A stretch of 64,000 nucleotides of DNA. It comes from Sphingomonas sp. UBA978. GTDB lineage: Bacteria; Pseudomonadota; Alphaproteobacteria; Sphingomonadales; Sphingomonadaceae. Below, one piece after another: positions 15,565-27,400 of this stretch. Made by a program: the position numbers and the translations under genes. The notes under the pieces are model-generated. The model did not search any database and was not told where the DNA came from. It saw nothing but the letters and a program-made list of their open reading frames with translations. Positions within the stretch are counted from its first letter, which is position 1, and each line of letters starts with the position of its first letter. The stretch lies in the NCBI RefSeq assembly GCF_002292295.1, contig NZ_DBBS01000003.1, positions 65,265 through 129,264 on the forward strand. Reading direction: 5' to 3'.

Positions 15565-16295
15565 CCTTCGCCGCCACCATTCTGACGCTGTATCCGGAGA
15601 TGTTTCCCGGCCCGCTCGGCGTGTCGCTCGCGGGGCGGGCGCTGCGCGAGGGGGGCTGGCGCTGCGATCCGGTCCAGATCCGCGACTTCGCCACCGACCG
15701 GCACCGCTCGGTCGACGACACGCCCGCCGGCGGCGGCGCCGGGATGGTGCTGCGGGCCGACGTGCTCGCCGCGGCGATCGACAGTGTCGCCGACGACCGG
15801 CCGATCCTGGCCATGACCCCGCGCGGCCGCCCGCTCAGCCAGGCCCGGGTTCGCGAGATTGCGGCGGGGCCCGGCGCGATCATCCTGTGCGGGCGGTTCG
15901 AGGGGTTCGACGAGCGCATCTTCGATGGCCGCCGTATCGAGGAAGTGTCGATCGGCGACTATATCCTGTCGGGGGGCGAGATGGGCGCCCTGGTGCTGCT
16001 CGACGCTTGCATTCGGCTGCTCCCCGGCGTAATGGGCGCGGCTTCAAGCGGTGTGGACGAGAGCTTCGAAACGGGGCTGCTCGAATATCCGCAATATACC
16101 CGACCATATGAATGGGAAGGGCGCACGATCCCCGAAGTGCTGCGATCGGGGGATCATGCGAGGATCGCGGCCTGGCGCAAGCAACAGGCCGAGACCGATA
16201 CACGGCTACGGAGGCCGGACCTTTGGGAGCGCCATGAGGGCGTTCGGGTCCATCCTCCCTCTGGCGCGCGGCGAACGAAGGACACGAAGTCATGA
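15561..16295 (+). CDS. trmD: tRNA (guanine-N1)-methyltransferase TrmD
   Basis: A 244-residue TrmD, which methylates G37 of tRNAs and is essential in many bacteria. Its trefoil-knot SAM site is visible as ILCGRFEGFDERIF and the following EEVSIGDYILSGGEMGALVL; the N-terminal AGGGAGMVLRADV motif is also present. The C-terminus ends LRRPDLWERH plus a 17-residue extension. Its ATG overlaps the vapC stop and its stop overlaps the rplS start, so vapC-trmD-rplS read as one coupled unit instead of following rimM. Confidence 0.96.
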   Translation: MTFAATILTLYPEMFPGPLGVSLAGRALREGGWRCDPVQIRDFATDRHRSVDDTPAGGGAGMVLRADVLAAAIDSVADDRPILAMTPRGRPLSQARVREIAAGPGAIILCGRFEGFDERIFDGRRIEEVSIGDYILSGGEMGALVLLDACIRLLPGVMGAASSGVDESFETGLLEYPQYTRPYEWEGRTIPEVLRSGDHARIAAWRKQQAETDTRLRRPDLWERHEGVRVHPPSGARRTKDTKS

Positions 16296-16684
16296 ACCTG
16301 ATCCAGCAGCTCGAAGCCGAGCAGATCGAAAAGCTGACCGCCAAGCGCGCGATTCCCGAATTCCGTCCCGGCGACACGCTGAAGGTCGGTGTGAAGGTCG
16401 TCGAAGGCGAGCGTACCCGAGTCCAGAACTACGAAGGCGTGTGCATCGCGCGGTCGAACAAGGGCATGGGCTCGTCGTTCACCGTCCGCAAGATCAGCTT
16501 CGGCGAGGGCGTCGAGCGCGTCTTCCCGCTCTATTCGCCGAACATCGATTCGATCGAGGTCGTCCGCAAGGGCGCCGTCCGTCGTGCTAAGCTCTATTAT
16601 CTGCGTGGCCGCACCGGCAAGTCGGCGCGTATCGCCGAGCGCCGCGACACGCGTCCTGCCAAGGGCACCGTCGCCGCGGAGTAA
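16292..16684 (+). CDS. rplS: 50S ribosomal protein L19
   Basis: A 130-residue L19 starting MNLIQQLEAEQIEKLTAKRA. The conserved FRPGDTLKVGVKVVEGERTR and the block SFTVRKISFGEGVERVFPLY are intact. L19 lies at the 30S-50S interface. The length is 10-15 residues above E. coli because of a basic tail (RDTRPAKGTVAAE). It overlaps trmD by four bases and is followed by a strong intrinsic terminator, marking the operon end. Confidence 0.97.
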   Translation: MNLIQQLEAEQIEKLTAKRAIPEFRPGDTLKVGVKVVEGERTRVQNYEGVCIARSNKGMGSSFTVRKISFGEGVERVFPLYSPNIDSIEVVRKGAVRRAKLYYLRGRTGKSARIAERRDTRPAKGTVAAE

Positions 16685-16710
16685 TCCCGGCCGGTCTCCG
16701 GACAGTCGAA

Positions 16711-16745
16711 AGGGCGCGGGGGGGATACCTCCCGCGCCCTTTTTC
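16711..16745 (+). terminator. Rho-independent terminator after rplS
   Basis: AGGGCGCGGG (16711-16720) and CCCGCGCCCT (16731-16740) form a perfect 10-base stem with a 10-base loop, followed by TTTTCG. It ends the trmD-rplS transcript 27 bases after the rplS stop. Confidence 0.9.
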
Positions 16746-16810
16746 GTGGTTGCGTGCTGATGTGAATCAGGCGGTTCGTCGGTCCTCGGCGTTGCGGACC
16801 CGCCGGCGAT

Positions 16811-17536
16811 ATGCTGTCATCGGACCCGGGAGAATGGGCCGATGCTGCTTTGAAGAACGTCAGGCTGGCGACGATGGTCGCGATTACGATCGGCATCGCC
16901 GCGGCCCCTGCGTCGGCACAGAGCGCGCGCGATATCCTGACCCAGGCGTCCTTCGCCGCCCGCAGCAAGGCGGCGGCGCTGCAGGGTATCGCCGAGGCCG
17001 AGCGGCTCGCTGCGGCGGCGCTGGCACGGGCTCCGGAGGATCGCGAGGCGCTGCTGATGCAGGCGACCGCGCGCAGCTATCGCGCCAAGATCAACGGCAG
17101 CCGCGCCGATGCCATCGCCGCGCGCAGGATGTTCGAGACGCTTGCGGCGCGGGCGCCGCGCGATCCCGAACCGCAGCTCGGGCTGGGAGCGTGGCATATG
17201 GGGGCGGTGTTCAAGCTGGGCGGCATGATCGGCCGCGCCGCGCTGGGCGCCCAGAAGAGCGCCGGCCTGTCGGCGCTGGACCGTGCGGTCGCAGCGGGTG
17301 GCGATCGGGCGATCTATCCCGGCGTCGCGGCGCTGCTGCGGCTGGAACAGGATGCGGGTGATCCGAAGGGCAGGGCGCTTGCCGAACTCGCCAGCCGGGC
17401 CGCGGCTCCGACGATGTTCGACCGGGCGATGCGCAAGGCGGCGGGGCTGATGCTCGCCTCGATCCAGGCGGGGAATGCGGCGGCGACCAAGGCGCTCGCG
17501 GCAAGGCTGCTGCCGTTCGGGCAGATCCCCGACTGA
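16811..17536 (+). CDS. Exported TPR-like helical protein
   Basis: A protein of up to 241 residues. A signal peptide is clear: RLATMVAITIGIAAAPASAQ with likely cleavage after ASA. The remainder is alanine-rich helices of tetratricopeptide character (AEAERLAAAALARAPEDREA, then MFETLAARAPRDPEPQLGLG), so a periplasmic scaffold or binding protein is plausible. The first ATG (16811) puts 21 partly acidic residues before the hydrophobic core; a TTG at 16850 gives a cleaner signal peptide (MKNVRLATMV) and may be the true start. It is convergent with rpoD. No specific function is assigned. Confidence 0.7.
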   Translation: MLSSDPGEWADAALKNVRLATMVAITIGIAAAPASAQSARDILTQASFAARSKAAALQGIAEAERLAAAALARAPEDREALLMQATARSYRAKINGSRADAIAARRMFETLAARAPRDPEPQLGLGAWHMGAVFKLGGMIGRAALGAQKSAGLSALDRAVAAGGDRAIYPGVAALLRLEQDAGDPKGRALAELASRAAAPTMFDRAMRKAAGLMLASIQAGNAAATKALAARLLPFGQIPD

Positions 17537-17567
17537 TCGCGTGACAGGTATAGAGGTACGCTGACAG

Positions 17568-17589
17568 GGGCGGGAGCATCCTCCCGCCC
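17568..17589. terminator. Hairpin between convergent genes
   Basis: GGGCGGGAG (17568-17576) pairs perfectly with CTCCCGCCC (17581-17589) around a CATC loop, 8 bases after the rpoD stop on the minus strand and about 30 bases after the TPR gene on the plus strand. No U-run exists on either side, so termination efficiency is uncertain. Confidence 0.55.
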
Positions 17590-17596
17590 GTGCCGG

Positions 17597-19632
<2,036 letters not shown>

Positions 19633-19636
<4 letters not shown>

Positions 19637-21525
19637 TTGCCCTCGGATCCCAACGCTCGGGCGTCTTCGTTCGACTGCACCAAATTTGCAAGCCGAAGCT
19701 CCAACGCCTGTTTCTCTTTCACCAATGCCACCTGCCGTTCGAACGCCTCGTCGGTGAAGTGCGTCTGCATCGAAGCGGTCGCCTCGCCCAACGCCAGATC
19801 GACCTCCGGTCGCGCCACCATGATGGCGATCGCCTCGTCGAGGTCGGCTCGGGCGCGGTCCGGATCACCGCCGCTCTGCGTGAACGAATAGGGCATCGTA
19901 TCGGCTCTCAGCAAATCGCTCGCGACTGAATCGAACCCGCTCCGCGCCAATATGGTGCGCAAGCCGACGCTATCAAGCGCCTGATCCTCGAGCGCGACGT
20001 CGACCACCGCCTCGAACAGGCGGCCGAGCGGTCCGCCGACCAGCTTCAGGCTGCCGAGCACCTCCATATGCCGGGCGATCTCGACCGGGTGGCGGATCAG
20101 GCCGGCGAGGATCGCCTTCGCCAGCACCCGGTCGATGCCGGCGGCGTGGAACGCCTTCACATCCTCGGTCGGCGGGGCGATCGGCTGTTTCCACTGGCCG
20201 TCGCTGCCGCGCTTGCCCTGCGGGCGGGGTGCGTTCGGGGTGAAGGCCCGGCGCTTGGGCGCGAAATGTTCGTAGAAGCGGTTCTTGAAATCGCTCTCAT
20301 ATTCCTTGCGGACCGAGGCGTCGGCGATCGTCGCGGCGAGTTCGGCGAGCCGTTGCTTGAGCCCGGCACGCTGTTCGGGCGTGTCGAGCGGCCCGGCGGC
20401 GACCTCGCTCTGCCACAGGCGGTCGACCAGCGGCTGCGGCTGCTGGAGCAGCGCCTCCATCGCCTGCGCGCCGCCCGCCTTGACCAGATCGTCGGGATCC
20501 TGCCCCTGCGGCAGCGTGATAAAGGACAGGCTGCGGCCGTTGCCGAGCAAGGGCATCGCCCGCGCCGCCGCCCGCAACGCGGCCTTCTGCCCGGCGCTGT
20601 CGCCGTCGAAGCAGAGGATCGGCACGTCGACCATCCGCCACAGGCGCTCCAGCTGCGCCTCGGTCAGCGCGGTGCCGAGCGGGGCGACGGCTTCGTGGAT
20701 GCCGGCCTGCGCCAGGGCGATGACGTCCATATAGCCCTCGACCACCAGCACGCGCGCCGCCTTGCGCGCGGCGGGGGCGGCGCGGTCGAGATTGTAGAGT
20801 GTGCGGCCCTTGTCGAAGAGCGGCGTGTCGGGGGAGTTGAGATATTTCGGCTCGCCCTCGCCGATCACGCGCCCACCGAAGGCGATCGTCCGCCCGCGCG
20901 CGTCGCGGATCGGGATCATCAGCCGGCCGCGGAACCGGTCGTACGGGTCCCTAGGTCCATTTGGACCCTCGACCTGGATCAGCAGGCCGCATTCGACCAG
21001 TGCGGGATCGCCATAGTCCTTCAGCGCGGTCTTGAGCTTGCCGCGGCTGTCGGGGGAAAAGCCCATGCCGAAGGTGCGGGCGGTGTCTGGCGTGATGCCG
21101 CGCTTGACCAGCACCGCGCGCGCTTCCGCGCCGCCGATACCGTTCAGCTGTTCGGTGAACCATGTCGCGGCGTCGGCCATCGCGTCGTGCAGGCCCTTGG
21201 CGCGCTCCGCCTTGGCGGCCGAGGCGCGGTCCTGCGCGGGCATGTCCATCCCGGCGGCCTGCGCGAGTTCCTTCACCGCATCGATGAAGGGCAGGCCGCG
21301 CTGGTCGGTCATCCACTTGATCGCATCGCCATGCGCCGAGCAGCCGAAACAGTGATAGAAGCCCTTGTCGTCGTTGACGTAGAAGCTCGGCGTCTTTTCG
21401 TTGTGGAACGGGCAGCAACCGCGCATCTCGCGCCCGGCCTTCTGCAGCTTCGTCGTCTTGCCGATCAGCGCCGACAGCGAGGTGCGGGCGCGGAGTTCGT
21501 CCAGAAATTGGGGCGAGAGACTCAT
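19633..21525 (-). CDS. dnaG: DNA primase DnaG
   Basis: A 630-residue primase. The N-terminal CHC2 zinc finger is GCCPFHNEKTPSFYVNDDKG with FHCFGCSAHGDA-like FYHCFGCSAHGDA; the Toprim core includes VLVVEGYMDVIALAQAG and the metal-binding FDGDSAGQKAALRAA. The C-terminal helicase-binding domain (about 440-630) is present but diverged, as usual. It makes the RNA primers for replication. It overlaps rpoD by four bases. Upstream of its start lies a 64-base inverted repeat element. Confidence 0.97.
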
Positions 21526-21632
21526 GGGGCTATTGTAACATGCTTTGATCGGCGTGTGGGGGCAAAGGTTTTTCGGTCACGCGAGGGCTCGACGGTGATC
21601 TCGTTCACGCGACGACCCGGGCAAGCTTTGGT

Positions 21633-21940
21633 TCGCGCGAAGGCGCGAAGACGCGAAAAGATTTTTGGGCGCGCGGAGGCGCGGAGGACGCGGAGAAGTG
21701 TGGCGGACGAAGCATTTGGATCGCCCGGTCCGTCATCCCGACGAACGTCGGGACCCATGGCCGCGCTGACGGTGACGTCGATCCGCACATTCGACCGCAT
21801 CGATGCCGTGGGTTCCGGCTTTCGCCGGAATGACGGAGCTCAAAGGGTGCTGGCAGCGCCAGCCGGTAGCGCAGCATCTCCGCGTCCTCCGCGCCTCCGC
21901 GCGCCCAAAACCTTCTTCGCGTCTTCGCGCCTTCGCGTGA
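21633..21940. repeat. Long inverted repeat with nested REP palindromes
   Basis: Two 64-base arms, 21633-21696 and 21877-21940, are inverted copies differing at five positions. Each holds a GCGAAGACGCGAA-type block and a GCGCGGAGGCGCGGAGGACG block. The 180-base centre has its own inverted pair: GTCATCCCGACGAACGTCGG (from 21732) against TTCCGGCTTTCGCCGGAATG (ending AC at 21834). It fills the gene-free stretch 21526-21944 between dnaG and the yqeY gene. A relative is found at 48635-48871 and a fragment at 63866-63894. No reading frame in it looks coding. Confidence 0.8.
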
Positions 21941-21944
21941 GAAA

Positions 21945-22397
21945 TTACGCCAGCGACGCCTTCACCAGTCCGCTCGCCTTGCTCATGTCGAGGCTCGCCG
22001 CGTGGCGCGCCTTCAGTTCCGCCATCACGCGGCCCATGTCCTTCATGCCGCTCGCGCCCAGCTCCGCCTTGATCGCCTCGATCGCCGCGACGGTATCCGC
22101 CTCGCTCATCTGCGCGGGGAGGAAGCGTTCGATCACGGCGACCTCCGCGCGTTCCGCGTCGGCCAGTTCCTGCCGGCCGCCGGTTTCGTACATGGTGATC
22201 GATTCGCGGCGCTGCTTGACCATCTTCTGCAGCACCTCGACCACCACCGCATCGTCGTCGGCGGGGGCGGTGCCGGTGCGCAATTCGATGTCGCGGTTCT
22301 TGATTGCGGCCTGGATCAGGCCGATCGCGTTGCGGGCTTCCTTGTCGCCGGCCTTCATGGCGGTGACCTGGGCGGCCTTGATGTCGTCGCGAATCAT
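21945..22397 (-). CDS. yqeY: GatB/YqeY domain-containing protein
   Basis: A 150-residue protein of the YqeY family, related to the C-terminal helical domain of GatB (tRNA amidotransferase). It starts MIRDDIKAAQVTAMKAGDKE and has the family motif VLQKMVKQRRESITMYETGG and the ending MGRVMAELKARHAASLDMSK. It may bind tRNA, but the function is not established. It lies between the repeat element and carA, divergent from carA. The repeat's right arm ends five bases from its stop codon. Confidence 0.92.
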   Translation of the reverse strand: MIRDDIKAAQVTAMKAGDKEARNAIGLIQAAIKNRDIELRTGTAPADDDAVVVEVLQKMVKQRRESITMYETGGRQELADAERAEVAVIERFLPAQMSEADTVAAIEAIKAELGASGMKDMGRVMAELKARHAASLDMSKASGLVKASLA

Positions 22398-22541
22398 GGG
22401 GAAGCTCTCGAAGAAGACGGTGAAGCGGATTGCCCTAGCGGAACACGCGCCCGCCGTGAACCGGTTGACCTGAGGGGGGCGGGGGTCTAGCGGGCGCGGC
22501 TTAGCGACATAGACGAAACCTTCAGGAGTGCCCGCCAAGCC

Positions 22542-23723
22542 ATGGCCGACGCCAAGCCCATTGCCATGCCCGCAAAGCCTGACGGCGCGACGGGTGTTCT
22601 GGTTCTCGCGAGCGGGGAGGTGGCCTGGGGCCGCGGCTTCGGCGCGGAAGGCGCGGCGGTGGGCGAGGTGTGCTTCCACACCGCGATGACCGGCTATCAG
22701 GAGATCATGACCGACCCGTCGTTCGCGGGGCAGATCATCACCTTCACCTTCCCGCATATCGGCAATGTCGGTGCCAACCCCGACGATATCGAGGCGGACG
22801 CGCCGCATGCGCTCGGCATGATCGTGCGCGAGGACGTGACCGCGCCGTCGAACTTCCGTGCCGTCGAGCGGCTCGACGGCTGGATGCAGCGGCACAACCG
22901 CATCGGCCTGTCGGGGATCGACACCCGGGCGCTGACCCGCCGCATCCGGTCGGGCGGGGCGCCCAACGGCGTCGTCGCGCATTCGGCGGCGGGCGAGTTC
23001 GATCTCGACGCGCTGCTCGCCATGGCGCAGGCGTGGCCCGGGCTGGAGGGCATGGACCTCGCCAAAGAGGTATCCACCCAGACGCATTATGCCTGGGGCG
23101 AGACGCGCGAAGGTGGCCCGTGGCGGCTCGGCTTCGGTTATGGCGCAGGCGAAGGCGCCGGTCGCCCGCATGTCGTCGCGATCGATTACGGCAGCAAGCA
23201 CAACATCTTCCGCAATCTGGTGCAGGCCGGTGCGAAGGTGACGGTGCTGCCCGCCGAAGCGACGTTCGACGAGGTCATGGCGCAGGCGCCGGACGGCATC
23301 TTCCTCTCCAACGGCCCCGGCGATCCCGCCGCGACCGGCGCATATGCGGTGCCGGTGATCCGCCAGCTGCTGGATACGGGCAAGCCGCTGTTCGGCATCT
23401 GCCTCGGCCACCAGCTGCTCGGGCTGGCGGTCGGCGCGACGACGACCAAGATGTTCCAGGGCCATCGCGGCGCCAACCACCCGGTCAAGCGGCTGAGCGA
23501 CGGCGCGGTCGAGATCACCAGCATGAACCACGGCTTCGCGGTCGAGCGGGACTCGCTGCCGGCGAACGTGCGCGAAACGCATGTGTCGCTGTTCGACGGA
23601 TCGAACGCGGGGCTGGAACTGACCGATCGGTCGGCGTTTTCCGTGCAGTACCATCCGGAAGCGTCGCCGGGGCCGCAGGATAGTCTGTATCTGTTCGAGC
23701 GGTTTGTAGGATCGCTGCGGTGA
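22542..23723 (+). CDS. carA: Carbamoyl-phosphate synthase small subunit
   Basis: A 393-residue glutaminase subunit that supplies ammonia to CarB for pyrimidine and arginine synthesis. The N-terminal CPSase domain shows GYQEIMTDPSFAGQIITFTF; the class I amidotransferase domain has the nucleophile C287 in PLFGICLGHQLLG and the partner HPEASPGP near the end. The start at 22542 gives a polar N-terminal extension; an ATG at 22566 is also possible. The stop overlaps the GTG of an AT-rich foreign-looking gene by four bases, so carA and carB are not adjacent as they usually are. Confidence 0.97.
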   Translation: MADAKPIAMPAKPDGATGVLVLASGEVAWGRGFGAEGAAVGEVCFHTAMTGYQEIMTDPSFAGQIITFTFPHIGNVGANPDDIEADAPHALGMIVREDVTAPSNFRAVERLDGWMQRHNRIGLSGIDTRALTRRIRSGGAPNGVVAHSAAGEFDLDALLAMAQAWPGLEGMDLAKEVSTQTHYAWGETREGGPWRLGFGYGAGEGAGRPHVVAIDYGSKHNIFRNLVQAGAKVTVLPAEATFDEVMAQAPDGIFLSNGPGDPAATGAYAVPVIRQLLDTGKPLFGICLGHQLLGLAVGATTTKMFQGHRGANHPVKRLSDGAVEITSMNHGFAVERDSLPANVRETHVSLFDGSNAGLELTDRSAFSVQYHPEASPGPQDSLYLFERFVGSLR

Positions 23724-24403
23724 TTGACGATCAAACGCTAGCGGATAGACTGGTAGCTTTATTTCTGAATACTGCAGACGTGCAGAGCCAAGCTTCAATA
23801 ATTGTTAAATATGAACGATCTTTTGATCGTTCAGAAGCCGATAAAAAGCAAATCGGACGCATTATTCATAACATGATTAAAGATGGTATTGTTGTCGAAC
23901 ACGATGTCGAGAACGATACTCTTGATGGTGTAATTATCGATCACTCTGAGCATGGTCAGCTTGATAATAAAGATATAACATTTCTTAGCGTCGATGATAT
24001 TTTGGCGATCGGTCCCGAGATGGTTAACTATACTCGTGCGAGAGCTTCTCAAGTTGCTGAGCAGGCAATTAGTGGCGGATTGCAGGGTGCTATTAAGTCG
24101 CTAAAGAATCTCCCCATCGATTCGAATCTATGGACTGGTATGCCCGTGGGATTCAAGCTTGATGCAAAGACTAAGGCTCAAGTGGTCAGTCTTCTCTATC
24201 GAGCAGAGCGCGAGATATCTGCGGCAACTGTAAATAATCGCGAAGCTTCTCAGGCAAAAGCTCTCGTCGCCGCGGCTTTAATTTTGACGGAAGCTCCGGA
24301 ACCCGAAAGCGAAATTGTCTGGGGATTGCTTCAAAAACTTTCTGTTTTCGTCACCCTCAGCCAAGGCATCGAGGGTTTAATCAAGCTATTTAAGGCGAGC
24401 TGA
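23720..24403 (+). CDS. AT-rich protein of unknown function inserted between carA and carB
   Basis: A 227-residue protein starting at a GTG that overlaps the carA stop (GTGA) and ending two bases before the carB GTG. Three 60-base stretches inside it count 37, 40 and 50 percent G+C, against 72 percent for a line of carB, and AT-ending codons are frequent, so it was probably acquired. It is soluble, with no signal peptide or clear membrane helix. The N-terminal third (KKQIGRIIHNMIKDGIVVEH) could be a small helical or winged-helix domain. The C-terminal 75 residues are helical, ending EIVWGLLQKLSVFVTLSQGI then EGLIKLFKAS. I recognise no family and assign no function. Confidence 0.8.
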   Translation: MIDDQTLADRLVALFLNTADVQSQASIIVKYERSFDRSEADKKQIGRIIHNMIKDGIVVEHDVENDTLDGVIIDHSEHGQLDNKDITFLSVDDILAIGPEMVNYTRARASQVAEQAISGGLQGAIKSLKNLPIDSNLWTGMPVGFKLDAKTKAQVVSLLYRAEREISAATVNNREASQAKALVAAALILTEAPEPESEIVWGLLQKLSVFVTLSQGIEGLIKLFKAS

Positions 24404-24405
24404 TA

Positions 24406-27400
24406 GTGCCAAAACGCACCGACATCTCCTCCATCCTCGTGATCGGCGCGGGGCCGATCGTCATCGGGCAGGCGTGCGAGTTCGATTATTCGGGCACGCA
24501 GGCGATCAAGGCGTTGAAGGAGGAGGGCTATCGCATCGTCCTCGTCAACTCCAATCCCGCCACGATCATGACCGATCCCGAGCTGGCCGACGCGACCTAT
24601 GTCGAGCCGATCACGCCCGCGGTGGTCGCCAGGATCATCGAGAAGGAGCGGCCCGACGCCGTCCTGCCGACGATGGGCGGGCAGACCGCGCTCAACACCG
24701 CGCTGGCGCTGTTCCACGACGGCACGCTGGAGAAGTTCGGCGTCACGATGATCGGCGCGGATGCCGAGGCGATCGACAAGGCCGAGGACCGGCTGAAGTT
24801 CAAGGATGCGATGACGAAGATCGGGCTGGAAAGCGCCCGCTCCGCGATCGCGCATACGATCGAGGAGGCGATGGCGGGGCTGGAGATCACCGGCCTGCCC
24901 GCGATCATCCGGCCGAGCTTCACCATGGGCGGGTCGGGCGGCGGCATCGTCTACAACCGCTCCGAATTCGTCGACATGGTCCGCAAGGGCCTCGACGCGT
25001 CGCCGACCACCGAGGTGCTGATCGAAGAATCGCTCCTCGGCTGGAAGGAGTATGAGATGGAGGTGGTGCGCGACCGCAAGGACAATTGCATCATCATCTG
25101 TTCGATCGAGAACGTCGATCCGATGGGCGTCCACACCGGCGATTCGATCACCGTCGCGCCGGCGCTGACGCTGACCGACAAGGAATATCAGATCATGCGC
25201 AACGCATCGATCGCGGTACTCCGGGAAATCGGCGTCGAAACCGGCGGTTCCAACGTGCAGTTCGCGGTCAATCCGAAGGATGGCCGCCTCGTCGTCATCG
25301 AGATGAACCCGCGCGTGTCGCGGTCCTCGGCGCTGGCGTCGAAGGCGACCGGCTTCCCGATCGCCAAGGTCGCGGCGAAGCTGGCGGTCGGCTATACGCT
25401 CGACGAGATCACCAACGACATCACCGGCGCGACGCCGGCGTCGTTCGAGCCGACGATCGATTACGTCGTCACCAAGATTCCGCGCTTCGCCTTCGAGAAG
25501 TTCAAGGGCGCCGAGGCGGTGCTCGGCACGGCGATGAAGAGCGTCGGCGAAGTCATGGCGATCGGCCGCAATATCCACGAGAGCATGCAGAAGGCGCTGC
25601 GCGGGCTGGAGACGGGCCTGTCCGGCTTCAACGCGGTCGACCGGCTGGTCGGTGCGCCGCGGGCGGAGATCGAGGCGGCGCTCGCGGTGGCGACGCCGGA
25701 CCGGCTGCTGGTCGCCGCGCAGGCGCTGCGCGAGGGCTTCACCGTCGCCGAGATCCACGGCATCGCGAAGTTCGACCCCTGGTTCCTCGAGCGGCTGGCG
25801 GAGATCGTCGCGGCCGAGGAGGAGGTCTGCAAGAACGGCCTGCCGATCGAGGCCGCGGGCCTGCGCCGGCTCAAGTCGATGGGGTTCAGCGACAAGCGGC
25901 TCGCCTATCTGGCGCTGAAATCGGCGAACCTGCGCGGCATGGAGCGCGGCATCGCACGCGGATCGGGCCTGATCCACGACGCGGTCGTGGCGATGACCGG
26001 CGGCGTCACCGAGGATGAGGTGCGCGCGCTGCGCCACCGGCTCGGCGTGCGCCCCGTCTTCAAGCGCATCGACACCTGCGCCGCCGAATTCGATGCCAAG
26101 ACGCCGTACATGTATTCGACCTACGAGGCGCCGTCCTTCGGCGAACCCGAGGACGAGAGCATGCCCTCCGACCGCCGCAAGGTGGTGATCCTGGGCGGCG
26201 GGCCGAACCGGATCGGGCAGGGGATCGAGTTCGATTATTGCTGCTGCCACGCGTGTTTCGCGCTGGCGGACGTCGGCTATGAGACGATCATGGTCAATTG
26301 CAATCCGGAGACGGTGAGCACCGATTACGATACGTCGGACCGGCTGTATTTCGAGCCGCTGACCGCGGAGGATGTGCTGGAGATCCTGCATGTCGAGCAA
26401 TCGCGCGGCGAACTGGTCGGCGTGATCGTCCAGTTCGGCGGGCAGACGCCGCTCAATCTGGCGCGCGCGCTGGAAAAGGCGGGGATTCCGATCCTCGGCA
26501 CCAGCCCCGATGCGATCGACCTGGCGGAGGATCGCGAGCGGTTCGCCGCCCTGGTCAACAAGCTGCGCCTCAAGCAGCCGGCCAACGGCCTCGCGCGCAG
26601 CCGCGACGAGGCGGTCGCCGCGGCGGAGCGGATCGGCTATCCGGTGCTGATGCGGCCGAGCTACGTACTCGGCGGGCGGGCGATGGAGATCGTCGATTCG
26701 CTCCAGCAGCTCGACGATTACATCCAGACCGCGGTGCAGGTGTCGGGCGACAGCCCGGTGCTGATCGACCAGTATCTGCGCGACGCGATCGAGGTCGACG
26801 TCGATGCGATCTGCGATGGCGAGGACGTCGTCGTCGCCGGCCTGCTGCAGCATATCGAGGAGGCGGGTGTCCATTCGGGCGACAGCGCCTGTTCGATCCC
26901 GCCCTATTCGCTCAGCGCCGAGACGATCGCCGAGATCGAGCGGCAGACGATCGCGCTGGCGCATGCCCTGTCGGTCAAGGGTCTGATGAACATCCAGTTC
27001 GCGGTCAAGGACGGCGAAGTCTATCTCATCGAGGTCAACCCGCGCGCATCGCGGACGGTGCCGTTCGTCGCCAAGGCGATCGGCGTACCCATCGCCAAGA
27101 TCGCATCCCGCGTCATGGCGGGCGAGATGCTGCGCGACCTGCCGCCGATCGACCGCCACATCGATTATTATGCGGTCAAGGAAGCGGTGTTCCCGTTCAA
27201 CCGCTTCCCCGGCATCGATCCGGTCCTGTCGCCGGAGATGAAGAGCACCGGGGAAGTAATGGGAATCGATCCCGATTTCACCACCGCCTTCGCCAAGTCG
27301 CAGCTGGGGGCCGGCACCGTCCTGCCGACCGGCGGCACCGCCTTCGTCAGCGTCAAGGACGGCGACAAGCCGCATATCGTCCCCGCGGTGAAGTCGCTGC

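Noticed and set aside
23720..24403. The AT-rich gene as a sequencing or assembly artefact
   Set aside because: Its frame is intact over 227 codons and joins carA and carB with start/stop spacing typical of real operons.
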